This document shows, one piece after another, positions 26,210 through 36,021 of a DNA stretch of 64,000 nt (position 1 is its first letter; every line of letters starts with the position of its first letter). Both the position numbers and the translations under genes were made by a program. The notes beneath the pieces are model-generated. The model was given only the letters and a program-made list of their open reading frames with translations. It was not told where the DNA came from and did not search any database. The stretch is from contig CBDBHT010000005.1 of assembly GCA_965205965.1 (NCBI GenBank), forward strand, positions 62,001 to 126,000, in the 5' to 3' direction. Source of the stretch: Bin55 sp965205965. GTDB lineage: Bacteria > Pseudomonadota > Gammaproteobacteria > Pseudomonadales > Azotimanducaceae.

Positions 26210-29200
26210 TTAAGTTGGTAAGCGTAATAGGGTAGCATTTCCACCTGTAGCTGCAATGTTGTCGGTTATCGTCGTTTCGATTGCAAAACGAGGAAGATAG
26301 TTGGGTCCCCCCGCTTTGGGACCTGTACCAGAAAGTCCATGTCCGCCGAATGGTTGTACGCCAACTACTGCGCCAACGATATCTCTATTGATATACGAAT
26401 TTCCCGCACCGACGAATTCAGCAGATGCACACGCTCGGCTCTGAATACGCGTGTGGACTCCGAACGTCAATCCATAACCTGTATCGCGAATGCTTTGCAA
26501 GGCCTCTCGCCATCTACCCGAAGGAAATTTAACCACATGAAGAATCGGGCCAAAATGCTCATCATCCAGTTGTGCCGCGCTTTGCATCTCGATCAATGTC
26601 GGTGGTAGAAACGTACCTTTTAAATTAACCGGTAGGGAACATTGAAACAAGATTTGATCACTCATCGACGAAACATATGCTTCAAGTCGAGCTAATGCTC
26701 CGGCATCAATGATTGGGCCAACGTCCGTTGCACAATCAAATGCTTCACTTATTATTAATGTCTTCATGGCACCAATAATCATGCTGATCAATTGCGATGC
26801 TATATCCTCCTGCACATACAGCACCCGAAGAGATGAGCATCTCTGACCTGCAGATCGAAATGCTGACGTTATGACTGCATCGACTACTTGTTCTAGTTGA
26901 ACGGTTGAGTCCACGATCATTGCATTCTGACCACCCGTCTCCGCAATGAGTGGAACGATCGGACCAGGTTTAGCAGCTAGTGCTCGCTGAATGTGCTTTG
27001 CAACTCTTGTGGAACCAGTAAATGCCACTCCTGCTACATGCTCGCACTCAATGAGCACTTCCCCGGTTTTGGCATCCCCTGTAACAATCCGTAGACATCC
27101 GTCGGGTAAGCCCGCCGACCTAGCAAGTTCAGCGGTGCGATAAGCAATTAATGGAGTTTGTTCCGCAGGTTTAGCGACGACCGTGTTACCGGCGGCTAAT
27201 GCAGCTGCAATCTGACCTATGAAAATTGCAAGCGGGAAGTTCCAAGGAGAGATACAGGCAAAGACGCCGCGACCGATAAAATAAAGTCTGTTTTCTTCAC
27301 CAGTAGGCCCTGGAAGCTCCACAGGCACGAAAAGTCGTTCACACTCAGATCCATAGTAACGGCAAAAATCTATGGCTTCTCGTACTTCATTGACCGCATC
27401 CAAGAGGGTTTTACCTCCCTCCTGCTGCAAAAGGAATATCAGTTCCGCCTGATGTTGTTGCATTTGGTGAGCAAGCTGGTCCAATACTTTTCGACGATCC
27501 TTGGGCGATACACAAGACCATTGTCCAAACATTCTGTGGGCAGTATCTACTTCAATGTCAATATTTGACTCTCTATCCGCTGAGAATTGATTTGACCTGG
27601 ACTTGTGCTCTTTGACTTTTCTGAGTAGATTATAGACAGACGCTCGGTCGCCAACGTCCAAACCCTCACTATTTACGCGAGTACTGCAGTAGAGATGCCC
27701 CGGTAACGGTATGGAAGGATGTGGTTCCGCATCATAAGACTTAACAACTTCATAAGGGTCTTTAACAAGCTCTTCAACGGGTAGTTTTTCGTCAAGAAAG
27801 CGATTAACAAACGAAGAATTCGCACCATTTTCTAAGAGTCTACGAACCAAGTATGCGAGCAAATCTTTATGCTCGCCCACTGGTGCATAGACTCTAACCT
27901 TTGGTAAATCGTTATACTGATGTGCCGCTTGTCTGTAGAGCAATTCACCCATCCCGTGAAGCCTCTGAAATTCGAAATCACGACCTCGAGCCATATTCAT
28001 AATTGCTACCAGTGAATGTGCGTTGTGCGTCGCAAATTGCGGATACAGATGCGAGCTTTCTAATAGCCGCGCTGCACAAGTAATCCATGAGAGGTCGGTG
28101 GACGGCTTACGAGTAAAAACGGGATAGCTGCGAAGACCTTCGACTTGAGCACGTTTGATTTCTGAGTCCCAATAAGCTCCTTTAACGAGCCGTACAGGAA
28201 AACGCCGTAGTTGTTCTTGACCGAGTTGCTGCAGCCAATCAATTACAGCAATTGCCCGTTTTGAATACGCCTGAACTGCGATACCTAGTCCATCCCAGCT
28301 AGAGAGCTTGGGCGAGCGCGCTAGTAGTTCGAACAACTCAAGCGAGAGTTCCAATCGTTCGCTTTCCTCAGCGTCTATCGTTAGTTGGATATTTTTGTTT
28401 GCTGCCTCTTGAGCCAGATCAAGTAAAACAGGGGCCAGTTCCCTCAATACGCGGTCTTGCTGTAACGGTTCATATCTAGGATGAAGTGCAGATAATTTGA
28501 TCGAAATACCTGAGCTATCGGGAGTATTGGCATCTACGTTCGCCACTCCTACGGACCGGATCGCGTGCCGGTATGCAATTGAGTATCGCTCAGCATCTTG
28601 ATAGGTCCGTGCACCTTCCCCGAGCATATCAAAGGAATAAATATTTGTGGTATTAGACGATCGATTCAACGCTTCCTTGATAGTTCGTCCGAATACAAAC
28701 TCTCTTCCTATGATACGTACCGCGTGAGACATGACGGCTCGAGCCACGGATTCCCCGACGCGTCCAGCAAGTCGATTCACCCAGCCCCGAACATCATCGG
28801 GAATATTGGAGCCGAGTTCTATGACATTACCAGTCAGCATAAGAGCCCATGTTGATGCATTAAGAAAAACAGATTCAGATTGACCAATATGACTTGCCCA
28901 ATCAGAAGATGAAATTTTTTCCGCAATGAGAGCCTCTGCCGTTTCATTATCGGGAATTCTCAACAGTGCTTCGCAGATGCACATAAGTGCAACACCCTCT
29001 TCATTAGAAAGACCAAACTCTAAGATGAAGAAGTCCAATAGCGACTTCTCAGATGATCGTTGCCTACAGCAACTAACCAGCAGTTGTGCCTCGACCAATA
29101 TTCGTTGTCGCAACGAAGAATTAAACGGATATCGAACCATGTGTGAACGGACAGCGGACTGTTCGCTCATCCGCCCCGCTTTTGAAATCGCTGTTCGACA

Positions 29201-29221
29201 AGAAGTAAGACTAGTCATCAC
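26210..29221 (-). CDS. putA: Bifunctional proline dehydrogenase / L-glutamate gamma-semialdehyde dehydrogenase
   Basis: The protein has 1003 residues. The N-terminal ~480 residues form the FAD proline dehydrogenase barrel: YSFDMLGEGART, GISIKLSALHPRYEP, LTIDAEESERLELS, RLVKGAYWDSEIKRAQ and FEFQRLHGMGELLY. The C-terminal half is the NAD-dependent aldehyde dehydrogenase: ISPWNFPLAIFIGQIAAAL, AETGGQNAMIVD and catalytic Cys near 795 in SAGQRCSSLRV. It converts proline to glutamate through P5C with channelling. The ribbon-helix-helix DNA-binding domain of enterobacterial PutA and the extra C-terminal ALDH-like domain are absent, so it should not be its own repressor. No putP transporter or regulator is adjacent. 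Confidence 0.95.
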   Translation of the reverse strand: MMTSLTSCRTAISKAGRMSEQSAVRSHMVRYPFNSSLRQRILVEAQLLVSCCRQRSSEKSLLDFFILEFGLSNEEGVALMCICEALLRIPDNETAEALIAEKISSSDWASHIGQSESVFLNASTWALMLTGNVIELGSNIPDDVRGWVNRLAGRVGESVARAVMSHAVRIIGREFVFGRTIKEALNRSSNTTNIYSFDMLGEGARTYQDAERYSIAYRHAIRSVGVANVDANTPDSSGISIKLSALHPRYEPLQQDRVLRELAPVLLDLAQEAANKNIQLTIDAEESERLELSLELFELLARSPKLSSWDGLGIAVQAYSKRAIAVIDWLQQLGQEQLRRFPVRLVKGAYWDSEIKRAQVEGLRSYPVFTRKPSTDLSWITCAARLLESSHLYPQFATHNAHSLVAIMNMARGRDFEFQRLHGMGELLYRQAAHQYNDLPKVRVYAPVGEHKDLLAYLVRRLLENGANSSFVNRFLDEKLPVEELVKDPYEVVKSYDAEPHPSIPLPGHLYCSTRVNSEGLDVGDRASVYNLLRKVKEHKSRSNQFSADRESNIDIEVDTAHRMFGQWSCVSPKDRRKVLDQLAHQMQQHQAELIFLLQQEGGKTLLDAVNEVREAIDFCRYYGSECERLFVPVELPGPTGEENRLYFIGRGVFACISPWNFPLAIFIGQIAAALAAGNTVVAKPAEQTPLIAYRTAELARSAGLPDGCLRIVTGDAKTGEVLIECEHVAGVAFTGSTRVAKHIQRALAAKPGPIVPLIAETGGQNAMIVDSTVQLEQVVDAVITSAFRSAGQRCSSLRVLYVQEDIASQLISMIIGAMKTLIISEAFDCATDVGPIIDAGALARLEAYVSSMSDQILFQCSLPVNLKGTFLPPTLIEMQSAAQLDDEHFGPILHVVKFPSGRWREALQSIRDTGYGLTFGVHTRIQSRACASAEFVGAGNSYINRDIVGAVVGVQPFGGHGLSGTGPKAGGPNYLPRFAIETTITDNIAATGGNATLLRLPT

Positions 29222-29697
29222 AAATATAGAAAGGGAAGCGTACTAAATACTTCCCAACATTATTACTTTGGTCAGGTAAGGCAAGATTATGCGGCTGAAC
29301 ACGACAACTTGGATTACATCAGTACTACATTAAATATTTTCGAGTATAACAACCCAATATTGTCCACTATTATCAGAAATGGGACGCAAAAAACCGAGTC
29401 GCGACACCAGGATATTTTAAGGATACATTCTATGTACCCCCTAATGGTGCAGGTTAAAAGGAGATCAACCGGTAAGAAAGAGAACAAGGTGACGTAACCG
29501 CCGCGGCGGCCTATGGTAGATATCCTCTGATTTTCTAGCGGTCCTCGTCGCAGGATTTGTTTGGGCAAGGCGAGTTTTGACATCTCTGTCTTCGTTGTCG
29601 TCAAGCAACAACCTCCTATTAGGACATTCAGAAACGACGGTCAGCCGGAAGGATACCATTTCCCTCCATTAATCGCGTGATTTCCCCGCTTTCCATC
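29222..29697. other. Intergenic region with an IS remnant
   Basis: No gene is supported. The CTAGCGGTCCTCG segment near 29537 and the following GCAGGATTTGTTTGGGCAAG match the IS630 remnant at 19614-19650, so a ~50-bp scrap of the same element lies here. The rest of the region, between putA and the IS4-type element, is featureless by eye. It should contain the putA promoter. Confidence 0.4.
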
Positions 29698-31407
29698 CAA
29701 TGGCATTCGGATTAGCGGAAAGGGATTCTGGTCTTTGAGGATATCGTGTAACCGGTTGATATACAGAAATATATTCGGTTCTTTTTGGGGTTCTTTAAAA
29801 ACACTTACGTTTCAGCATGGGTTATGGCAATCTACGCTTAGTTAAATTGTCTCTGGTGCAAACGTGATGGATTCCCGAATCGAGAACCTAGAAGTCGACC
29901 ACCTTTTGTGGCACGCGGCTGACCCGCCATCAGATTGCGGACATTCAGAAGACGGTGAAAATGTTTCCGGCACTGAGCCGCCATGAGCTGGCTGCCACCC
30001 TGTGCACTCATCTGGGCTGGTTCACGCCGAAGGGTCGGGATCGACTGGGGTCCTATCTGCGGATGCTGGAGCAGCTGGAGGCCGGCGGCATCGTGTCGCT
30101 CTGCCGCGGCGGAAGCGACCGGGATCGAGAACGGGAACCGGGGATCGGAGACCGCGGCATACGAGTCGCTCGGATCCGGGCTCCGCCATAGAGTGTGAGT
30201 TGAAGGATCTGATGCCGCTGGAACTGGAGGTTGTGGCGGAGGGGGAGGCCGTTGAGGAAGGGAAGGAATGGGTGGATCGGCATCATGAGCTGGGTTACCG
30301 GCATCCGTTCGGCTGTTTCCTGCGCTACTGGCTGCGGGATCGTCGGGGTCGCAAGCTGGGCTGTCTGCTGTTTGAGGCGGGCACGACCCGGCTTCCCTGT
30401 CGTGACGCCTGGATTGGCTGGCGGGATCGGGATCGGGCGAAGCGTCTGAAGGGGGTGGTGAACAACTCCCGGTTCCTGATTTCCCCTTGGGTTCGGGTTC
30501 CGTATCTGGCCTCGAAGGCTCTGTCGATGGCGGTTCGGCGGCTGCCCGGGGACTGGAAGGAGCGGCACGGCCTGGAGCCGGTACTGGCGGAGACCTTTGT
30601 GGATCCGGCGAAGTACCGGGGGACCTGCTACCGTGCGGCCAACTGGCAGTGCATTGGCCGGACGAAGGGACGCAAGGCGAGTGCATCGGAGGCAGGCAGG
30701 ACGCCGAAGGACGTTTACCTGTATCCGCTGACGAAAGACTGGAAGCAGGTGCTGCTGACCGGCTCCCGTCGATCCGGACGCCGTTCCCGCAGGCCGCCGG
30801 TGGCGGTCTTGGCTCCGGAGGATACGTTTGTCCGTCTCTGGAGCGGCATCGTCGAGACGCTCGTGGGTGTCGCCAACCGGCACGACCGGCTCTGGCAGCG
30901 GCGGCGGCGCGTGCTGAACACGCTGGTGGTCGTGCTGTTCGTGTTCCGGTTGGTGTTCTCGAAGGGGCGTCCAGGATATGCGACCACGCTGGCCGAACTG
31001 TGGGGGCAGTGCCGGACGATGGGGATCGAACTGCCACAGCCGGCTCCGGTGTCGCCGTCCTCCATCTGCAGTGCCTGGGCCAGGCTGGACGAGAAGCTGT
31101 TCAAGACCTTGCACCAGGAAATCCTCAAGGTGGTCTTCGACGCCGAAGGCCGACCCCGGCACGCACGGAAAGTCCGACCTGACACGGACCGGCGGTGGCA
31201 GGGGAATCGGGTGTTTGCGGTCGATGGAAGCTCCCTGAACCTGCCGCGCGGACTGGTGCATGAAGGCTGGCGGACGCCGGTAGACGGTGCCCATTATCCG
31301 CAGGGTCTGGTGAGTTGCCTGTATCGGCTGCAGGCCCGACTACCGGTCGACTTCGACCTGCATGCGCATGGAAAGTTGTGTCAAGAATCTTCTGCAATTT
31401 CTGGTGG

Positions 31408-31443
31408 GAGCGGAGACCCGCCCATATGGGCGGGTCTCCGCTC
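31408..31443. repeat. Perfect 36-bp palindrome in IS256 end (copy K)
   Basis: The half-site GAGCGGAGACCCGCCCAT is followed directly by its exact complement. It sits about 20 bases downstream of the transposase stop and 33 bases inside the element end. It is a probable bidirectional terminator or insulating hairpin. Confidence 0.8.
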
Positions 31444-31464
31444 GGCGCGAAATTTTCGGGCGTT

Positions 31465-32687
31465 TCATGCCGCCTCCTGCCATGTCTCGGATTCCGGTTC
31501 GGATGCGCGAACCACGCCGATCCGGCCATATAGATAACGCTGCCCCGTCAGCCACCGCTCATGGGTCTCCGCCGCAAGTGCCAAGATCAGACGCAGACAG
31601 GACTCCGCGTTCGGGAAGATCCTGACGACACGCGTGCGCCGACGGAGCTCCTCGTTGTACCGCTCCAGCATGTTCGTGGACTTCATCCGCAGGCCATGTT
31701 CCCTAGGCAGCCGATACACCGTCAGCGTCTCCTCGACATGATCCTCGACCCATTCCACTAGCCTGCCAAACCCTTTCTCATCGCCCCAACGGGCTACCCA
31801 GGCACCCAGTGCCTCACGAGCCTCCCCGACATGCTCACAGCCCCACAACCGTTTCAAACCCTCCAGACACGCGGGATCAGCACTCCGGGACAGTTTGTCC
31901 CTGGCATTGCGCAGAAAATGGACGCAGCACCGTTGCCACAGCGCGGTCGGCAGCACTTTCGAGATCGCATGCTTCAATCCCTCATGACTGTCCGAGACCA
32001 CATACTCGACTCCCCGCAGGCCACGTTCCTTCAGATGCGACAGGAATTCCGTCCACGACACCTCGCTTTCCCGGTTCGCCACCTCCGCCGCCAACACCTG
32101 ACGCCGACCCCCGCCGTCAATCCCGAGGGCAATCTGCACCGCCCGGGAACGCACCGAGCCCTCCTCTCTCACCTTCTCATACCGGGCATCCAGCAGCACA
32201 TACGGATACGCCTCCTCCAGCCGACGTTCCGCAAACGCCTTCAGGGACGCGTCCAGCTTCGACACCATGGCCGAGATCGTCGCCGGTGAAAACTCGTGAC
32301 CGCACAGATCTTCCGCCAGTCGGCTCACCCGACGCGTCGAGACCCCCCCTGCACATACATCTCCGACAGCACGGCCACCAGTGCCTTCTCCGAACGCTGA
32401 TAGCGCTCGAACACCCGCGTGCTGAACTGGCCGCTGCGTTCCTGCGGAACCCTCAGCTCGATCTCGCCCACCTTCATCGTCAGATCGCGCCGGTAGTATC
32501 CAGAACGGTAGCCCTGACGCGTCTGCGTCCGCTCGCTCTTGCCCGCTCCCAGAAACTCCGTCATCTCACTCTCCAGCACCTCGTTGAGCGTCTCTTGCAC
32601 CAGCCGCCTCACAAACTCCTCATCGTCCGCCAGATGATGGCATGCCGACTTCTTCGTGGCATTGTGCGTATAATCTTTCCGAATCAT
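31465..32687 (-). pseudogene. IS256 transposase with one frameshift in a G run
   Basis: The start is ATG at 32687 after AAGGAGC. The first frame runs to MYVQGGSRRVG and stops; the second begins inside the overlap and carries the whole DDE domain (YVVSDSHEGLKHAI, CVHFLRNARDKLS, TRVVRIFPNAESCLRL) to 31465. The two frames join if one G is removed from the run after MYVQ. The same lesion is present in copy I, so it was either inherited or is tolerated through slippage. Confidence 0.85.
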
Positions 32688-33734
32688 TTCTTGCTCCTTT
32701 TCAATAAATTGTGTCATGAATGATTCGCGCCTGGATGCGGGATTGCGTCCAGGCATCTCCACATTCCCGATGAAACATCAGATTCTAACCATTCGTCTGT
32801 CGTGACAGCCCGTTTTTCGTTTTTGCAGACAAATTTATACACAACCGCATGGAAACGAGCGCGCGGCGGCACTGGCCCACCTGAACGTGCTGTCGGCGAA
32901 CGATGTGGTGGTCTATGACCGCGGGGCTACTATTCCTATGAGATGCTGCACGCGCATGCGATCCGGGGACTGCACGCGGTGTTCCGGATGAAACGGAAAA
33001 CCGGCATTGACGTCGACCGTTTCATCCACGGCGGCCGCCGGGATACGGTCATCGAGGTCGTTCCCCGCCAACGCACGCTGATCCGACTACGCCGAAGGAA
33101 CCCCGGAGCCGCCTTGCGGCCCGCACCGCTTGCGGCTGGTGAAATATGCCGTGGGCGATACCGTCTTCATCCTGGGCACGACTCTGCTGGACCGGGATTA
33201 GTATTCCATCGACCAACTGTCGGATCTGTATCACGCGAGATGGGGCATCGAGGAACGGTACAAGGTATCCAAACGGCTGATGGAGGTTGAGGACTTTCAT
33301 GGGCAAAGCGAGCGGGGTGTGAAACAGGAGTTGTATGCATGCTTCACCCTCATGGCCATGACCCGGCTGTTCGCCAACCAACCACGGCGAGGATCATCTG
33401 AACGGGCATCTGCCGAACGACGGCAAGCCGCTGATGCAGAGGAATTTCAAGCACGGACTTGCGGCGGTGGCGGGCAACATCGAGAGCCTGCTACTGCAGC
33501 AGGCATCCGCCCTCCGGGAAACCGTGGCCCGTATTGTCGGCGAGATCGTCCGGTGTCGGCAACGGCTCCGTCCGGGCCGGTCCTATGAGCGGCGATCCCG
33601 GAAACCGGTCGGAAAGTGGCAGCGAAGAAGGGGAGCACCGGCAACTCGCTAACGGAATAAAAAATCAGCGGATAACCAAGGCCCAAGACCGAATCCTTAA
33701 CCGAATGGCCAAATTCACTAAACGAATGCTATTG

Positions 33735-34534
33735 GGAGGGCTACGCGCGGTGGTCGTTGCGCTTGCTCGCGGATCGCTTGGTGGAGTGCGAGATCGTGAA
33801 TGGCGTGAGTCGGGAGATGGTTCGTCGTACGCTAAAAAAACGACCTTAAACCGTGGTTGAAGCAATGCTGGTGCATTCCCCCGAAGTCGGATGCGCAGTT
33901 TGCGTACGCCATGGAGGACATCCTGGAGGTGTATCATCGGGAATATCAGGATGATGAGGTGCTGGTGTGCATGGACGAGACCAATCGGCAGCAGGTGAAG
34001 GAAGTGCGGATTCCGCGGCCGGCCAAACCCGGAGCACCCGCGACGTACGACTATGAGTACGAACGCAACGGCGTGAGCAACCTGTTTATGCTGTTCGCAC
34101 CACTGGAAGGTTGGCGACGCGTGGACGTGACGAAGCGACGCACGAAAGTCGACTGGGCACGGCAGATCCAACGGTTGGTGGACGAAGACTACCCGGATAA
34201 GCGTATCGTGCTGGTCATGGACAACTTAAACACGCATGCCCCGGCTTCGTTCTACGAGGCGTTCGAGCCGGCCGAGGCGCGGCGCATCGCCGAGCGGCTG
34301 GAGATCCACTATACGCCCAAGCACGGCAGCTGGCTGAACATGGCCGAGATTGAGATCAGCGCGATGGTCGGCCAATGCCTGAACCGTCGTCTGCCCGACC
34401 GCGAAACCCTACGCCGTGAAGTCGATGCTTGGCAGGAGCGAAGGAACCGCGAAGCTGTGCGAGTGGACTGGCGATTCACGACCGCCGACGCACGGATCAA
34501 ACTGAAATCACTTTACCCATCAATACAAAAGTGA
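33735..34534 (+). pseudogene. IS630 transposase, catalytic half
   Basis: The first frame ends SREMVRRTLKKRP just after the A7 run. The second frame continues LKPWLKQCWCIPPKSD and carries the DDE triad in VLVCMDETNRQQ, IVLVMDNLNTHAP and HGSWLNMAEIEISAM. It ends KLKSLYPSIQK. The second frame is undamaged over ~230 codons. The N-terminal DNA-binding part is missing, so the copy cannot transpose by itself. Confidence 0.82.
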
Positions 34535-34542
34535 TGGCCTAC
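33735..34542 (+). mobile_element. IS630-family element fragment (copy A2), 5'-truncated
   Basis: The sequence matches copy A1 at the left window edge from the GGAGGGCTACGCGCGG segment on. The right end GATGGCCTAC abuts TA (34543-34544). The 5' third was removed by the IS4-type element ending at 33734. The A7 run at 33834-33840 separates the two transposase frames, as in copy A1. Confidence 0.82.
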
Positions 34543-34743
34543 TAGGGAGCATCGCTTAGCAGTTAAACTAAATATTCTCGCAGTATTGTTACTATTGCTT
34601 CAGGCTGTTTGAGACGAACCCTTGTGCTCGGTAGCTACGATGATATCATCCTATGAATGCTTACGCGGCTTGTGCATTACTTCCAGCTCGAAGATCAATA
34701 CCGCTAACGGACAAAAACCCTTGTATGAATTACTAGGGAATTG

Positions 34744-35259
34744 ATGTCTACTGCTAATTTTATAAATCCGCGTAAACTGGCTAGAACACGAGATTCATGG
34801 CGTGGCACCTTATCAAGTAACACTTTCATGCGACTTGAAGAATGCGTAAAACAACTTTTTGACAACATAGAGATGAATGTTCAATTTTGTTTAGACGATC
34901 AAAACCGAGTCAGATTGAAAGGCACGGTGAAATATCAAGCAGCGATTGAATGTCCTCGTTGTATGAAACCGGTTGAACGGCTAGTGGCTGCGAATATCGA
35001 CGCCTGTATCGTGTGTTCGGATAAGCACGCCCGAGAGACAATGAAAGATTGTGAACCTATAATTGTTGAAAGCGAAAAAGTTGTTTTGCATCTTCTCGTC
35101 GAGGATGACTTGATTCTCAGTATCCCACATAGCGTCTGTCCTGATGAATCACTTTGTGCAACAGAACGCAATAGGAGCTACAGAGATCAACCCATGCAAG
35201 AACGTAGTAACCCGTTTTCGGTGCTTCGGGAGTATAAGCGTAAAATTCATACCGTTTGA
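34744..35259 (+). CDS. yceD: YceD / DUF177 family protein (large-subunit rRNA accumulation)
   Basis: The protein has 171 residues. ATG is preferred over TTG three bases upstream; AGGGAAT precedes it. The DUF177 core IECPRCMKPVERLV (CxxC) and a second Cys pair region (SVCPDESLC) are present. It sits 38 bases upstream of rpmF, the conserved yceD-rpmF pairing. In E. coli the protein is needed for normal 23S rRNA accumulation. The sequence is rather diverged but the context makes the call firm. Confidence 0.85.
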   Translation: MSTANFINPRKLARTRDSWRGTLSSNTFMRLEECVKQLFDNIEMNVQFCLDDQNRVRLKGTVKYQAAIECPRCMKPVERLVAANIDACIVCSDKHARETMKDCEPIIVESEKVVLHLLVEDDLILSIPHSVCPDESLCATERNRSYRDQPMQERSNPFSVLREYKRKIHTV

Positions 35260-35297
35260 CGGAAAGTAGCAACGGTATTTTCACAGGAGCAGAAGAG

Positions 35298-35480
35298 ATG
35301 GCAGTTCAGCAGAATAAAGTTACGCGGTCAAAACGTGACAAACGACGATCGCATCATGCACTTAAGCGTCCCACACTGTCCGTTGATCAGATGACAGGTG
35401 AAGTACATCGACGCCACCACATCACACAGGACGGTTTCTACCGCGGTAGACAAGTTATAGACATTAAGGAAGAAGACTAG
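35298..35480 (+). CDS. rpmF: 50S ribosomal protein L32
   Basis: The protein has 60 residues. The start at ATG 35298 after GGAGCAGAAG gives the canonical AVQQNKVTRSKRDKRRSHH; a longer in-frame start inside yceD is not conserved. LKRPTLSVDQMTGEVHRRHH and GFYRGRQVI complete the L32 signature. It lacks the zinc-binding cysteines, as in E. coli. In most gammaproteobacteria plsX and fabH follow directly; here a 541-base gap precedes fabD. Confidence 0.95.
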   Translation: MAVQQNKVTRSKRDKRRSHHALKRPTLSVDQMTGEVHRRHHITQDGFYRGRQVIDIKEED

Positions 35481-36021
35481 AGCGAGTTCTCTTGCTTCCC
35501 GTCATCGAATGGTAGGATAACTCTCATCAAACGGTTATCGAATTGCTGTCGATACCTTGGATTTCGAGGTCGATTCCTAAAATATATAGCGGTGCAGGTT
35601 TAATCGGGTTATTAAAGGCGTCGCCATAAAGAGTCATGCTAGGAAAAGAGTCATGCTAGGACTAGTAGGGTCAGTTTTACAACTGCTATCGAACAAAGAG
35701 AGTGCGTGAAGTTGTGGTCAATGTTCCCATCGCTTTGATACATTTGTATAGTTTAAACAAGAGTTCGTAACAAGATGAAGTCCATTGTGCACCATGCACA
35801 ACTATTATTTGTGTTTGTTCGTAGATAATCATTGATGGCAAAGCTGCGATGTGTAACTTTTGATCCTCGTCAGTCTTGTAGTGACCTTCTTTAGACGGGG
35901 CCCATGGTTGGTTAGATTTGACTGGCTCATGTATTGCAACGAGTAAACCTGTTGCGTGTTAAACGGCCAGTCAACGTTCAGAATTTTTTCACCAATACAT
36001 ACATTGGGAATCTTGTGTTAG
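35481..36021. other. Gene-free gap where plsX and fabH are expected
   Basis: No open frame of useful length is seen on either strand. The gap contains a 17-bp-period tandem repeat (AAGAGTCATGCTAGGA at 35629 and 35646). A short frame near 35915-35944 (LVRFDWLMYCNE) is too weak to call a FabH remnant. The final ~60 bases are AT-rich and probably hold the fabD promoter. Confidence 0.5.

Larger units (their letters stand above)
31375..32845 (-). mobile_element. IS256-family element (copy K) with target duplication
   Basis: The terminal repeats are GTTGTGTCAAGAATC and the complement of GTTGTGTATAAATTT. They are flanked by CGCATGGAAA at 31365-31374 and 32846-32855; the family usually makes 8-9 bp, so one or two matching bases are probably chance. 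Removing the element and one duplicate rejoins the DLHAHG-NERAAALAHLNV reading frame of the IS4-type transposase. Confidence 0.92.
29867..33652 (+). pseudogene. DUF4338-DDE fusion transposase, interrupted
   Basis: The start is ATG at 29867 (MDSRIENL). The early frame is shifted near 29890 and again near 30120. One continuous frame to 31374 then links DUF4338 signatures (VPYLASKALSMAVRRLPGDW, AETFVDPAKYRGTCYRAANW, KDVYLYPLTKDWKQVLL) to an IS4 DDE domain (NRVFAVDGSSLNLPRGL, PQGLVSCLYRLQARLPVDF). IS256 interrupts after DLHAHG. The remainder (AIRGLHAVFRMKRKTGID, YHARWGIEERYKVSKRLMEV) is frameshifted and holds a TAG at ~33199. DruA of Druantia shares DUF4338, but here the domain is part of a mobile element. 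Confidence 0.75.
29698..33734 (+). mobile_element. IS4-type element with DUF4338 (copy F), split by IS256
   Basis: The left end is CAATGGCATTCGGATTAGCG at 29698. The right end is the complement of CAATAGCATTCGTTTAGTG, ending at 33734. An IS256 element (31375-32845) is nested inside; without it the element is ~2.56 kb. It is the most complete copy here and the reference for the derivatives at 8922, 21509 and 23691. Its right flank is an IS630 fragment rather than a matching duplication. Confidence 0.85.

Noticed and set aside
29867..31374. Druantia-type defence locus (DruA)
   Set aside because: The DUF4338 domain is part of a transposase with IS ends; no DruB-E genes are present. The SNF2 gene at 3.9 kb is far away and unrelated in context.
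35915..35944. FabH C-terminal remnant (LVRFDWLMYCNE)
   Set aside because: Only a few residues resemble the FabH end (FTWGxxLVR-like order is not kept); too short to support.
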